From: Pithys albifrons albifrons
Lineage: Eukaryota > Chordata > Aves > Passeriformes > Thamnophilidae
Length of the DNA: 64,000 nucleotides
Direction of reading: 5' to 3'
Assembly (NCBI RefSeq): GCF_047495875.1
Contig: NC_092458.1
Coordinates: 110,347,727-110,411,726, forward strand
Below, piece after piece: positions 11,754-25,346 of the stretch. The notes below the pieces were generated by a model that ran no database searches, had not been told where the DNA came from, and saw nothing but the letters and a program-made list of their open reading frames with translations. The position numbers were made by a program, and so were the translations under genes. How positions within the stretch are numbered: the stretch's first letter is position 1; each line of letters opens with the position of its first letter.

Positions 11754-14153
11754 GTAAGGACTTGATCAGAGTTTGCTCACTGTAGGATTCCTTTGGATCA
11801 GTTTACTTTACTATGAACCAAACAGATATTGATACATGCCTGTCATTGCTTTAAATAAAAGTAACCCCACCACACACTACTCAATTAGGAGGAAAGAAAA
11901 AAGCTAAGAAATCAAGGGATTCATGTTTTCAAACAAGCTGCATGAGCCAGATCATTTGTCTGCCATGTCTGTAGGAAGCATAAATTTAGTTGGATTGCTA
12001 GAAAAAGAAGCATAAAAAAAGTGAAGTGGGTAGAAAGGGAACAGGAGAAGGCAACAATGGGGTACAGAAACTGACAACCAGATGCATAATGCTTGTTTTA
12101 ACAAGGGAAAAAAAAAGTTCTCATCTGTGCTTCTGCCTGCTCATTTCATCAGGGCTTATCTGGTAAGACAGCAAAGGGTAGGCAATATAAAAGCAAAATA
12201 ACTATTTCCCATAGATCTAGCCAGAATGTGTGCTTGTATCTCCACACTGATAGAAATCCAAAGCCTTCTGAAGCTCATTATCTTGACGAGTAATCACAAA
12301 CTATTCAAGAGTAGACTAGTTTTAATTCAGATTTAAATAATTGCCTACTAATGTAAAATTCAAGTAAACCCATGCTTTAAGAAAGTATAGAAGGTATCCT
12401 CCTATCACAGAAAAAGATTTGTTTTAGAGCCAATATATTTGTGTCAAATTTTGCATGCATTCACAATTTTGAATTTTAATAACTTGGATTTTCACCTTTA
12501 ATTTTTCTTTTGAAAAACAGAATAATGAATAAATTAGCTTAGAAAATATGAAAAATATCCTCAGCAAATATTGGGCCTTCCACATATTTTCTGATGGATT
12601 TTATTGTTCTTGTCAATCCAGGATGTTTAACTGAATAAGAATAGAAACAAGTTCAATTATCTCATCAAAATATGTTACCATTTAGACTTTAGGAGAACTA
12701 TTTAGTAGTGAGCGTATTTAAGCAACCAGGATGTAGATTATTAATTCAGTAGGAGGGTCAATTATCTTAATAAGGACTGAAGGTGCATAGCATTTTGTGA
12801 TTTTAATCTGCAATGGGTTATTGTGAAATTGCCTGAGGGTGAACATAATCAATTTGGAGCATCTAAGTAACATTTACTTTGTACTAAAACTGACAAACAA
12901 CCTCAGGAAATTTACCCATGCAGTCAAACAGAACAGGAACACAGAGAACAATAAAGATATTATTCTTTAGAGGTGGGTGAAAAAGTGACACTTAGTGTAA
13001 GATATTTACAGAGGTTTTTGCCTGTGTTGTCATCTACTGTCCCATACTACATTCAGTTCCATAACAGAAGAATTTGAATTTTTCACCATGTTTTATGAAA
13101 AGAAGGAAAAATAATACTTTCTAAATTTAGAATTCAAACATCAGCTTGTCCACTGAGAGCAGATATGACAAAGCACTGTAGAAGTATTCAGACATATTAT
13201 TTATTGAACTCCTATGCTGAGTGACTACAAGTCCTTATTCTTACAGATAAATTATGTATTACTCAGCACCACATAAAGAAGCTGCTGAGAGGTCACTTCT
13301 CTGAATTTCTTATGTCTGACAGAAAGAAATTCGCATCATTAAAATGCAAGAAACTGTTCAAAGCACAAAGCTGCCTCTTTGCTCATTTTGTGTAAATGGA
13401 TAATTGACAAAAGTATCTTGGTTGCATTTGAATGTTCCAAATTTTCAAACAGAAAGGAAAACATGTTTTAATACATTGGACCCAGCTAGAAAGAATTAAT
13501 ATTGTAACTTGACCTTTATGTCTACATTGTTCAAATATATTCTAAGTTGTTCTGAATGTTGACTTATGGAAACCTAAGATCTCAGATTGTATAATTAGCT
13601 CAGCTTATAGCTGTCAAATCATATTGGAGGGTTTTGTCATTAAAGGTGCAAGTGAAGAAAGGCATGTCAAGGATCTAGTAAGAAAAAAGAGTGAGGAGGT
13701 TTTTTCATGTTGTTCTTTGATTTTCATCATGAAAAGCAGATAGATTGGCCTTTCTCCACCCTTCAGCACAGAATCAATAAATTGAGCAAAGTTGTGAACA
13801 TTGGCAGAATGACTAATATCAGTGTATCTGTCCTGTGGTGACCCAAGCCAGACTAATTCCCGAAAATGCATCTCTGTAGTTATTTTATAGCTGTTAGTGT
13901 GGCATGTCTTTAATGAGAAATATTTCATAAATTCTGCCTATGTTCACAGAGAGATGGCACATTATTTATCCCAAAAATGAAACAATTAGAATGCTTAACA
14001 GGTATAAGAAGAATACACCCTTAGTATCTTCCAAATCTATTACCTTCTGCTGGATTCCCAAAGACTTTCCAATCTGCAACAAAAAATTAAAAAAAAAAAA
14101 ATTTAAAAGTTTTCCTTTGTTTTATCTTCTCCAAATTCAAATGTTTATTTACA
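11754..14153. other. Putative intron or intergenic DNA
   Basis: No gene recognised. AT-rich, ends at the second CR1 copy; an A-run lies at 14089-14101. Confidence 0.45.
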
Positions 14154-14440
14154 GATTCATAGAATGGTTTGAGTTGGAAGGGACCTTGAAGATCATCTAG
14201 TTCCAATCCCCTGCCATGAGCATGGACACCTTTCATTACACCAGGTTGCACAAAGCCCCATCCAACCTGGCCTTCAGCACTTCAAGGGATGGGGCATCCA
14301 CAGCTTCTCTGGGGAAACTGCTCCAGTGCCTCACCACCCTCACAGTAAAGAATATTTTCCTAATATCTAATATAAACCTATCCTCTTTCAGTTTAAAGCC
14401 ATCCCCCTTTGGTTCTCTTGGATATAATTCCACTGCATAG
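14154..14440 (-). mobile_element. CR1 LINE retrotransposon, 5'-truncated copy 2
   Basis: A short minus-strand CR1 3' end. The plus strand begins ATTCATAGAATGG and continues TTGGAAGGGACCTTGAAGAT, the characteristic avian CR1 tail. The minus strand from 14433 still encodes a recognisable ORF2 C terminus, including 'IRKIFFTVRVVRHW' and 'REAVDAPSLEVLKARLDGAL'. Its tail differs from copy 1 (CATAGAAT rather than CACAGAAT; GACCTTGAAGAT rather than GATCCCAGTGGG), so the two copies probably belong to different CR1 subfamilies. About 290 bp remain and no active function is possible. The 5' edge near 14440 is judged from where the match to the CR1 pattern stops. Confidence 0.95.
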
Positions 14441-14619
14441 CACTTTTTGGAGCAATGAAATAAAAAGACATGAAGACAACTATAATGTCACACTATCCGT
14501 CAGCCAGCTGGAGAAAAGTAACAAAATGCATTCTAGGGTTTGAATAAGTTTATTTCCATAATGAATAGAAACTAAAGCCAAGAAAAAACATACTTTCCTC
14601 CTGACCCGTACTCGCCCAG

Positions 14620-14662
14620 GTATTCAAGCCAAGAGAACATCCTCATAAGTGAGACTGCTCAG
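14620..14662 (+). CDS. Possible 43-nt exon of the plus-strand gene
   Basis: The acceptor is a clear pyrimidine stretch ending CTCGCCCAG and the donor is CAG|GTAGGA. Two of the three frames contain stops. The remaining one starts in phase 2, reads 'YSSQENILISETAQ' and ends in phase 0, the phase required to join the exon candidate at 29580. Together with 11729-11753 it would form the upstream part of the chain. Its shortness and the 14.9-kb gap to the next block leave the call uncertain. I do not recognise the peptide. Confidence 0.27.
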
Positions 14663-15674
14663 GTAGGATTGGTGAGATGGCAACCTCCAGTGAAAAAAAC
14701 AGACCTAAAACATTATCACCAATGCAGTAAATACACTGGTGTGGTTGAAATACTTGAGCAATAACTTAATTATTGAATGATGGCAAGGATTTGTACAGCA
14801 CTATGAAGTTGATGAATGGGAGCTTGGGAATGAACAGTGTGGTTGGGATGACATGAAAGACATCTCTATTCAACCTTAGACACTTCAAGTCTAAACACAA
14901 ACCTTAAATAATAAACCTGTACCCACATTAACACACCTTAGCTCTTTGTGCACCAACATATATGAGTTGGGTCCTTTCTCTGGAAAGTCTCTGGAACTAT
15001 TGTGTGTCCATCATAGAGGACTCTTCCACCTCCACAGCACTTGTGCAACTAAAAGAATTAAGAATTTGGATGAACTTGTTTAAAAATTCAGTGCCTTTTA
15101 AAGAATCCTTTTAAAGTAATTTCATTTCTCTTTCCTTCCCCATTTGTGCAAGCTAATGAAAACACAGAAAAAAAAAATAATAACACTGTGTATGCATGCT
15201 ACATAGGTGTGTCAAAAATCATGTATTGGATTACAGGGCTAGAATACAGGGTAGAAACTTCTTGAGATTGTCTGTAAGAAGAAATCATTTTAGGATAAAT
15301 CAGTACATAAGTACCATAAAGCACTAAGGAGAAATGGAAATTAGGGGGAAAAATACCTGAAAAATGTAAGTGAAGAACCAAATTTTATGGCTAGGACACC
15401 AAGCTGAAGGACAAAACATGAACATTGGCTGTGACCTGAGAATAAGTAAACAGAAAGACTGCATTATGCAAAGGATCCTTTAAGGATGTTGAGACACATA
15501 AGTTCACTAAAAATCAAACTGAGTGTGCAATTCAAAAGTCATCCCAACTGTGTAAAAACAGATATGAATTTGGGTACAAAGGAAAAACCTGAATCACAGA
15601 CCCTAAACTGGTCTTGTAGGATCTGCAGAGTTTGAAATCGATGTCTTAGGTGTACCATAACAGCTAAAGCTGGT

Positions 15675-15693
15675 AAAAAAAAAAAAAAAAAAA
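15675..15693 (+). repeat. Poly(A) run, 19 A
   Basis: An uninterrupted run of 19 A. No recognisable retrotransposed gene lies directly upstream, so it is treated as a homopolymer tract. Confidence 0.9.
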
Positions 15694-16830
15694 GAAAATC
15701 AATTGAAATGTGTCAAGGTAGTCAAAATCAGCAGTCACAGTCATTGAGTTTCAGACTGAAAGAAGAGAAGGAAATGAAGATACTGTTCTGAGTATAGAGT
15801 GAAGAAAAAAAAGAAATATTTCTATAAAGCAGGAACTGAGAATAAACCTTCAAGTCAGACTTAATTTAATATCAGAATACAGTTGGAGAGAGGATTTTCA
15901 GATTCCTTTTCTCTGTTTTAAGTACAGGCAATTTATCTTACGTGTTGTGACCTTTCACTATCTCCTTCCCCTTTTGTTTCTGAATGGGTTTCCACATAGT
16001 CTTCTGTCCAAGAAATTTCTCCCTTGCTCAGAATAAGCAGGGTTGTGCTTTTATCAAAATCCAATTGACTACGTTCTTATTTTCATGCGATAGTAATAAC
16101 TAAGATAAACACCACATCATAAATACTTAAGCAGTTTATATTCAAGTCATCCAATTGTTCTTTAACAAGAAAATGAAAACATCCTAACAAAAATAACAAC
16201 CCAAGTATGAAGAAAGTGCCAAGACCAAAGAAAGTTAATCAATTTACTGTTTAGTGAATTTACATTGACTGTTTATAATTTGAAATTAATTGTTTAATTT
16301 TAACTGGGTTAAAATTCATGTAATATTGAAGAAAGGCTACCAATTAAAATAATTTCTACCTGAAGACAGTTTACCTGCAGCAGCTGAAAGGAACATCTGA
16401 AACTGCACTTACTACAAGAGATAAAAGAATAATTCTTTAGCATTTTTTTCCATTTGTTTGACATTTTTATGTTTGGCAGTACACTGTGTACTGACAAAAA
16501 AAACCTGTTTCCAACACATGCTCAGTTTGTTAGTCAATTCTTGTGTTACTGGCATGGATTTTCCACACAGCAACAGAGAAGCAAAATTTTAAAATGCCCA
16601 GAAACATGTAACTGCAGGCCCATAAAAATTGGCAGAATTATGAAACAGGCCTAGTATATGAAATGTTTGATTTTGTAGTCAAATAGATGTCAGTTTTAGT
16701 TTGTGAGGATTTATTTTCAGCTTTGCTTTTCCTTATGAACTTCTTTCAGAAGATGCCCATCCATGACTTTATAAACATTAAATACAAACCTATTTTCCAA
16801 ATAAAAATAAATTTTGACTGAAAAATATGA

Positions 16831-16857
16831 AATTATGAAAATTATGAAAATTATGAA
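16831..16857 (+). repeat. 9-bp tandem repeat, three copies
   Basis: Three perfect copies of AATTATGAA. A 15-mer that includes the last copy (AATTATGAAACAGGC at 16849-16863) also occurs at 16636-16650, about 210 bases upstream. Confidence 0.85.
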
Positions 16858-19800
16858 ACAGGCTTAATAAATTTATGCCAAGAGGCAAGCAAGGGATGGT
16901 TCCAGCAGCTCATTGTCACCACAGCAGGTCAGTGGAGAATGGGACAATTAAGTGGCTCTGAGGACTCCCAAGCTTTTGTTTTTGAAGTCTCATGTCTCAA
17001 AGTCTGATATTCCAGGTTTTTCCTGATCTGTATCTCAAGAACAGTCCCATTCTATGGACTATCCTCAGACCAGGGACTTCAAAGTTTCTTGTCACCAGGC
17101 TTGAAGATCTGGAGCTAAAATCCCATGGGATTTCCAGCTGCAGTAGGGGCTCTCTGGGGTAGGTAAGGTAACAACTTCCAGGCTTCTGCACTTCCTGATA
17201 TAGAAAGAACTGTCTCCTGTGCTCCAGGAATGCTGGATAGCTCTTGTGTTCCTCTAGGGTTTTAATTTCCTAGCTCCCAAGCAACTAGTGAATTAACAGG
17301 AAACTGAAACACAGAAATCCTGAGGAACCTCAAAGGTCTCTAAATTTCACTTATTTTTTTCCAAAATAGACTACTTAATGTTTCTGTTTACACTTGACTT
17401 GTGCTGGATATGCCTTTTATATAAAAATAAAGCTTTAGAAAGCAAAATGAAGTTTTCAAGGAATAGGTACTGTGACATTTTCCCATACCCAGTAAGAAAG
17501 ATTTATCTGTTCATACTATAAAATATATGTGGAACATCTTATGCTAGAGAACAGATGGTGAACAACCCAAAAAGCAGAAAACACAGTGCTACTAAAATAT
17601 ATACTTTTTTTTTTTGATTGTGGCAGACTGGAAATATTCTGACCATGGAGAATCTTTCATAAGAAGTTAGCATTTCTGAGATGTCCCACTGACAGCTGTG
17701 AAACTACTCAGGACACATCCACACCTTCAGGGATAGACTCATGGAAAAGTAAGTCTGTAAAGTACCTCAAGAAGTCTAATTTGGCACTTTGCCTCACTCA
17801 AGGTCAATTTTATCTTTGTCATTCCTGGCTGATGCTTATCCAACCTATTAATAAAGGTGTCCCATGATGGCAGCTACAGCTTTCTCCAGCAATTTATTCT
17901 GTTGCTTTCTATGTCTTTATCATCAAAATCTTCACAGGTTCTGATCCATGTTCTTCTGTGCTGGAATATAATAAAATTAATATCTTATTTTATTCATCAT
18001 GGACATGGTGAATCTCTTCCCTTTTTTTTTTTTGAAAAAGAAGTTTTTTCCATACCAGTAGGTTTGCAAATAAATGTTAAAGACCGGAGACAATTTTTCT
18101 TCAATATTTTTTAGCAATAATCAACTAGAGTTGATAAAAAAATAGGGTTAGACAAAACAAAACAAAAGAAAAAATAAGAGCAAAATAATAGCTGCAAGAA
18201 AAGTACAGGAAAAAAATATTGACATGTGCCAAAACTTCATCAACTAATTGTTTATTAACTCTGCAGGTTACTAAGCAACATGGGTGGAGAAATTATCTTC
18301 TGGAGATATTGCTTGATTTTTTTCTTTTGGTTTGATTTGGTCTTTTAATGGTGATCATTTGATTAAGGGACAGCAAAAGAGTAATATTAGATCCTAGAAA
18401 ATATTCTTTTCGAAATTACTTTCAAAGGAATAGTTTTGACCAGGCATGTTACAAAGATTTAGCAGATATCCCTGCCCATCTTCATCAGCTCCTGAAATGT
18501 TTACCTTTTCCTCCAGCAACTTAAAATCAATAAACTTTGATTTTAGATGAAAACTTTACCATGTATTTTACGTACCTGCACAAAACACTTACTAAAACTT
18601 CAGCAATTGGAGCTATTCTATGAAAGAGTCTTGAAAATTTCAGATTGTGCCTCTGCTTACAGCTTTCTACTCAGCTGGTTTTTATGAAGGAAACCAATAG
18701 CACATCAGTTTCATGGTCTGGGGTGATTTATATTTCATTTATGGACATGGGGAAAGCACTTTTGTTAGAACTAACTTCAGATAGTCCAGCTGGTGCAACC
18801 AAACTGAGCACTCAGGAATAAAATGCTCAGTCAAATATTTTGTTCTTGCCTCCATATATTCAGCTCCCTTGTTGTAGCTTTCTAGATTTGATCACTTTAA
18901 ACAGCAATCATAAACCTCATAAACCCCAAATTATCATAAATCTCAAAAGTGATAACAGTTAATGACATAGATTGGTTTGACTGAATTCTACAAATAGAGC
19001 TTGTTCTAAACATATACTTAAGAATCACAGTGTTTATAAGCTTTAAAAGATCAGTGACATTAAAATAGTCAATTAATGTCCATTGTAAAATAAGTTATTG
19101 TACTCTAACAACCATATATAATTTAGGCATTTGTTTTTATATACTTAAACAAAGTGTTGAACTCCTCTGATTCCAGTGCCAGAAGAATTTTAGCCAGAAC
19201 GCTTTCAGAATATCTAAGTTAGTATGACATGAATTTACTGCTTAGTCTTCATTTTCCCTTCTCTGAAGAGCTAGTGAATCTTACCTCTTACTGTGCTTGC
19301 TGAGCTCTGGACATTCTTAGTACCTTCTAAATATATTATCACAACACACATAGAAAATGTGCCCATCAGTGTCTAGAAGAGCTCACTCATTACTTATTTA
19401 CATTTTTTCTTAAACAGGTTGAACTGTAACCTAGAGAAACTCAAGGACTGTTTTAATGCAAATTAACTTTCATTGGCTATAAAGGCCTGAAAACACTGCG
19501 TGAACTCCTACCAGGTATTGTCCTTTTACGGAAAGAAGCAGAGATTTCAGCTTGTCTTTGCGTTACTAAAAAACGCAGCATGCCAAAATCCACACAGTCT
19601 AACACGAACCTAAGCAAACTAAACATCTTCAGGACAACTTAAAGAGGGACTCTGTCACAAGTGATTTCACTGTCCAAAGGGCTTTGGAGAAAGAATGCTG
19701 GGAGAAACTGAACCAAACATTTGCTTTATTGCCAATCTTTCAACATTTTAAGCCACAAATATTGTCCTGAATCATCATATGGAAGATCTGTATTTTTAAT

Positions 19801-20980
19801 GACTTCTACTATTGATAGGTCAGTCTTATAAGTACTGAATAAACCCTTTTTAAAAGTCTGTGTTCTTCTTAGCACTCGTTATAGATATTATAGAAAAGTT
19901 TTAAATGTCATATTTGATTTGTATTTTATTTGAAATGGAAATAAGCAGCCCACATAGGTTTAATAATTTATCTAGTGTATGGTTTGAAGCACTGGGGCAC
20001 ACAGCTTGGATGTCAAAATACACTATTTGGAACTGAATTGTTTACTAAGGCAGCTATTTTAATAGGAATTCTAAAGCAAATTGTTTTTTCTCCTAGTCTT
20101 CCCTTCTGTCGGACAACTCCAATGATTTTGTGGCTTGACTCCATTGGTTACTTTTGCTGCAATCTTTGCACAAATCTTAAAATGGAGAATGTGAGAAAAA
20201 AAGATTTCTAGTCACTGCATTAATACTTAATGAATGATTACAGTATTGTTTTGGTGTCGAATATTGCTTTAAAAAGTTAGGCATATACAACAGGTATTCA
20301 ACTTCCTTTCCTAAAGCAGACACATAGTTTGCTAGATAGAAAACCACAGCAGAATTTGGTCCAAATCAGATTCCACTGTCAGACTGCAGAATCTGTAGAA
20401 AGTAGAATTATTCTAATTGCACCTAGCAATTAGAATAGAACACGGGGAGAAAATTGCTGGGGAGGGAAACAATTTAACTTAGAATAGAAAGTGTGCTAAA
20501 AGCAGGCTCAGAAAAGAGCAAACCCGAACCAGCATGACAACACCAGGACATGCAACCTTCCCAGGCACTGCAGTCAGAAGTTTGAGTTAGGGTCATTTCT
20601 CCCATGTCAGAGTGTGATGGAAACTTTCCAAACATCACAAAGATGACTTTATTATCTCTGGGAGATGCATCACAACATTCTTGGTTGTAGCATTTGCAGC
20701 ACAGCCACTTGTAGCTCTGCTGTAGTTTAGCAGGAGCCTTTTTGCTCTGCTATTCTACCCTGAGAACAAGGGGTTAGTGCTAAGCACTACAAGCAGCAGA
20801 AACAGAACCTGATGCCAGCAGAATTTAAAAGATCCTGGGTATAACTGAAAACAGCACTCTATAAATCATGATGCAAAGGGTATAAAAAAGTAATTCAGAT
20901 CATTATTTCCCCAATCCCAAACCCAGTTATCACATAATGAAGTACAACAGCTGTTTCCTAAAGAGAGATTTTGCCATTTG

Positions 20981-21016
20981 TTCTTTTTTCCTTTTTCTTT
21001 TTCTTTTTCTTTTTTT
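20981..21016 (+). repeat. (TTTTTC)n pyrimidine tract
   Basis: Repeated CTTTTT units with small variation, a simple low-complexity repeat. Confidence 0.85.
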
Positions 21017-22311
21017 ACTTAGTCACTTGCTTAGTGGGTAAAGGGAATGCAATACATATGGTTGGAGTCTAGCAAAGTACTTGAAATGATAACTTGTACT
21101 GAAAATTATTTCCCAGTGACTTTCAGAAGAGCATTGTCACAAGGAGTGAGAGCTGACTGTAAAATAAAGGCTCAAAGTATTAGATTTGGAGTGTAGGGAG
21201 GAATATTTAATAGCATTTGGTAGAGATTCATTTAGTCCAATGTCTTTATTAATAATGCGGATGTTGGAGTAAAAATACATTAATGAAACATGGAGGTGAG
21301 AATAAATTAGAACTTGAGGTGAACACCAGAGAGCACAAAGGCATAATACAAATGGGACCAAGTGAGATTAAGGAATCAGACAGAAAATTACAAAATGAGC
21401 TTCAAATAGCAAAAATACAAACTAATGTTTTTAAGGAAAAATAATGTAAAATGCAGATATTCACAAAGCATGAAAAGTCAAGATGAAGCATAACACTGAA
21501 AGGCAACCTCATAGTAGTAGTTAGTTGAAAACTGAGTAAAAGTTTGCAGTGTATCATGGTAAGATAATTTTCAGTTTTTTTCAAGACTCGCTTCCTCAAA
21601 TGGTGAAGCTGCTGTAGCAGCTCTGACTTTGGTACTGCAGCCCACAGACTCATGGGATTCATGAACACTGGACCTCTTTGAAATAAAAAAAAAACAAAAC
21701 ATCAATTCTTAGTTCCCATAACTGAAAAGACAGTGACAAATGAGTGTGTGATTTCACTCTATATCAGCAGTGACATAACTATAACAAATAGCACCAATGA
21801 AGTACCACACATCCAGTTGATTCAAGGACCCTGATCTGAGGAATGGAAGGGGGAGAAGATTCACCACAAGCAAGCCATGGTTTGGTTCATTTGTGTAAAC
21901 AGATTGTTTAGCTTGTCTGGTCCTCTTGGATGAAGAAGTGATTGTCTCATTTAGGTTGGATGATGATTAGCTCACAATAATTATATCTCTATAACCATAA
22001 AATAGGGGGATTAGGTTATGCTGAATACTATAGACTATTTGATTCAGATCTCATCTAGGTCTTTTCCCTGACATGATAGAGATTTGTGACTCTGCACATA
22101 CATTTTTCAAGACCAGAAGGAAAAACTGTTTTGGGGAAATTGTTGGAAGGTTCTGCAATGTATCAATAAACCAATTATGTGCAGGGCATTAGAAAAGCTA
22201 CCTTTCTTTCTTGAAAAATGCATAGAAGACAAAGTATCTCATGTCTTGAAGAACTAGAAAATATTGGTAAGGGGTTTTTAACAACAGATGTTTTATTCAG
22301 TTTCACTTCTC

Positions 22312-22342
22312 TCTTTTTTTTTTTTACTTTTTTTTTATTTTT
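22312..22342 (+). repeat. T-rich tract
   Basis: Nearly uninterrupted T with a central ACT and a later A. Low-complexity DNA. Confidence 0.8.
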
Positions 22343-25324
22343 ATGCCCTACATTAAAACTAGTATAAATTCTTATTCTCTATCCTGCACCTAAATTAATA
22401 ATTCTGAATTAGAACTAGATAATTTTTTTCAGGTATAATCATTAGCTCTTGTTAAAGGCCTTCAGATGCTCTAGGCTCTGTCTTGTTAAGATTATTAAAT
22501 GAATCTTTCACTTGCCTCCTGGTTATTTTTCAATTTGTTTGAAGATGGCTGCAATTAAATCTCTTTCATAAAAGACGAGTTCCCCTAACAAGGAGCAGTT
22601 TGCAGCTTGGAGCTCCAAGTATGCTCTCCATGATCCCGAAGCAGTTTGTCACGTGAGCTCTAGCAAGGAAAACTTTCTATTCTGCCTTTTCGCCTTTCTT
22701 TTTTTCTACAGTGCTCACCAGTCTTCAATGCTTTTGCTTCCAAGAACTCTTCTGTTTCATTTGAAATTCCTACAGATCCTTCTGATGCTGTCTGACTGTC
22801 TTTCACATCCAAACATATTTATTTTGGTTGCTCACTGTAAACAAGAATATAAGATAAGGGGGACAAGAGGCCTTTATAGTCTATTCATTCTTTTGTCCTC
22901 TGCACTCAGACAAAGGGCAAAGTGAGAGCTGCTTGAAAGCCAGATAGTTCAGATTTAATGGCACACTGTTTAGCAAGTTGACAGGGAAGACAGTGGCTGT
23001 GCTGGATGAGAAAGTATTAAACTGATGGGGATGCAAAACAGAACAGTGACAAGGGAAAACGCAAGATAAGAAAATTAGAGTATGGGTTAGGGTTTTTTTT
23101 GCTGGGGGGAGAGGATGTGTTGGTACTTAGTATTCTGCTTTTAAGATTAAAAGTGTATTACATTATACATGTTAATAGGTTTTCTTCCCTTTGACGCAAA
23201 AAAAAAAATCAATCATACAAGTAAGATTATATTGTATTTTTTGGGTAACATAAGAAATGTTGACATCTCTTGAGATAATGGCATTTGGAGAAGGAAATTT
23301 CCATGTTTTTTGACTCTCAGTGCATAACATGAAGGAGTTTAGATGCAGATGATATACTGGGTCTCTTTGGAATCTCGAAAACAGATTGTTACTTTTCATA
23401 ACCAAGTTATTGATATCCAGCAATGTGAGCCACAGACAAACATTTCTAAAATAAAACTTCAAACATGCTGACTTGTTTTTTGGCACAAATTGCTTTGGGT
23501 TTCTCTTAAACACCATTTTCTCATCTCCCAAATGTGGTGAATAAATGATTTAATCAGTAATGTGGTAGTCTCAGGCATCTGTCATGATACCACCACAGTA
23601 AAGTAGGCTGGTGAGTACAGTATCATCATACACTGGTGCTGTGGCCATCAGAAGGTGATCTGGAACTGTAAAGCACCATTTATGTGCTTATTTTGCCTTG
23701 AGCTATTTGAGATATGTGCTACATTTTCTGAGTAGTTATATTTGTCTTGTTGCTCAGATATTTTCGGTCTTTATTAATGAAATTCTGAGAGAGCACACAC
23801 ATTGTAAGTAGTATTTAAAATTTGCATAGGTCCATCCATTCTGAAAATAGCACTGAACTTTGTTCATTACCTCTCCCAAGATTATTAACTCTATTACCAT
23901 AGTGAGTATTCTAAGTGTTCTGAAGTAATTGTGCCCTACCACATATTTTCTAAAGCAGAAAATTGAAAAATCTGAAAGAATTAGAACAAAAACTTAAAAA
24001 AACCTCCACCAAACTGTGCCTTAAACTTCCAAGTGCAAAAGTAGAACTGTTTTTTTCTGTATCACATACTTTAGACACAATTAAGGCACAAAGCAAAAAA
24101 AAAATAAATCTCTTCTCTGGATTGCAAGTTTCATCTGTGCTGATGACAGTTACCCAATCATAAAATATATATCTAGGCCCAGGACTGAATCATATGATAT
24201 TAAAAGTGCAGAACTTTGGAGAGGGAATTAAAATATGGAGATGATTAAACTATTTTATCTTCTTATTTTATTCTTGTTTTTTATGCTATTATTTATATTA
24301 TGTATTATTTTGTCATACATTTTCTACTACTTATCTCTACTGTTCCAAGGATGTAAAAAAATAACTCTTCTCCCAAATTAATCTGCAAATTTTCCACAAA
24401 CTGGTCTTATAAGCACAACCTTGGGAAAGGTCATGCTAACTTGTTACCCTGTTGATAGATTATCTAAATCTCTCCGAAATAACACTGGCAATAATTTTAC
24501 TCACAAAATTTAACTTGACTCACAAGAAGTTTGCAAACACAAATAACACTTCCTTTGATAGCTGTACCTCTTTAGCACTCCAATCAAAACTAAAAATTCC
24601 TTCTTGATTGGTGTAATACACAATTACTTCTGTGGAATCAAGACCATCATTTTCTAATTAGTATTTTAGAAACCGATACTGTTTTCCCAATATCATCACT
24701 ATGGTAACTTGTTTCATATTGTTTAATTCACCAATAATGGATATTGTTAAAAAGCAGCCATTGATTGATCAAAATTGCCTAAATGCTTCTCCAGCTGCTT
24801 TCTGATTTTCTTTTTATTGAATTTTAAAAATATTTTAGTGGTTTTTAAATTGGTCTTACTACAGGCATTTTGTACTTTTTCTTATGTGAATTGCCACCTA
24901 GACATTTGAGTTCTTTATGTTGTTCATTGCTTTTGAGAGTGGCACTGCTACCATGCACGATAATGATGATGAGACAGTCTCAGAATAAAATATGTTTGGA
25001 AGGCACTTGGCATATATTATTAAATGAATGGGAAATGATCAGTTAAAGCAGCAGATGATTAGGAAGGAAGGCATATTTTACTTGCAAATAGGGCACCAGT
25101 TGGCAAGTAAACTTGAGCAGGTTTTAATACTATTGAAATGTCATGTTAGTACTTTGTGAACATTTGCAGAAGGAATCCATGCACCAAAACACTCCTGCTA
25201 CAAGGAGTCCTGGGATAATATTTCTGTAAGGAAGAAATGGCTCTAATGAAAGAGAGCCATGAACTTGTCAGAAATACTGTTAAATTAGTGGACATACACT
25301 GTCTAGTTGCTACATACCTTGTGG

Positions 25325-25346
25325 TAAATAAATTTAAATTTATTTA
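25325..25346. repeat. 22-nt perfect palindrome
   Basis: The sequence is self-complementary over 22 bases, centred between 25335 and 25336, with arms of the form TAAATAAATTT. It is composed only of A and T. Cruciform potential is possible but no function is implied. Confidence 0.8.

Noticed and set aside
15675..15693. Poly(A) run as the tail of a processed pseudogene
   Set aside because: The upstream sequence has no recognisable coding homology and no flanking direct repeats were found.
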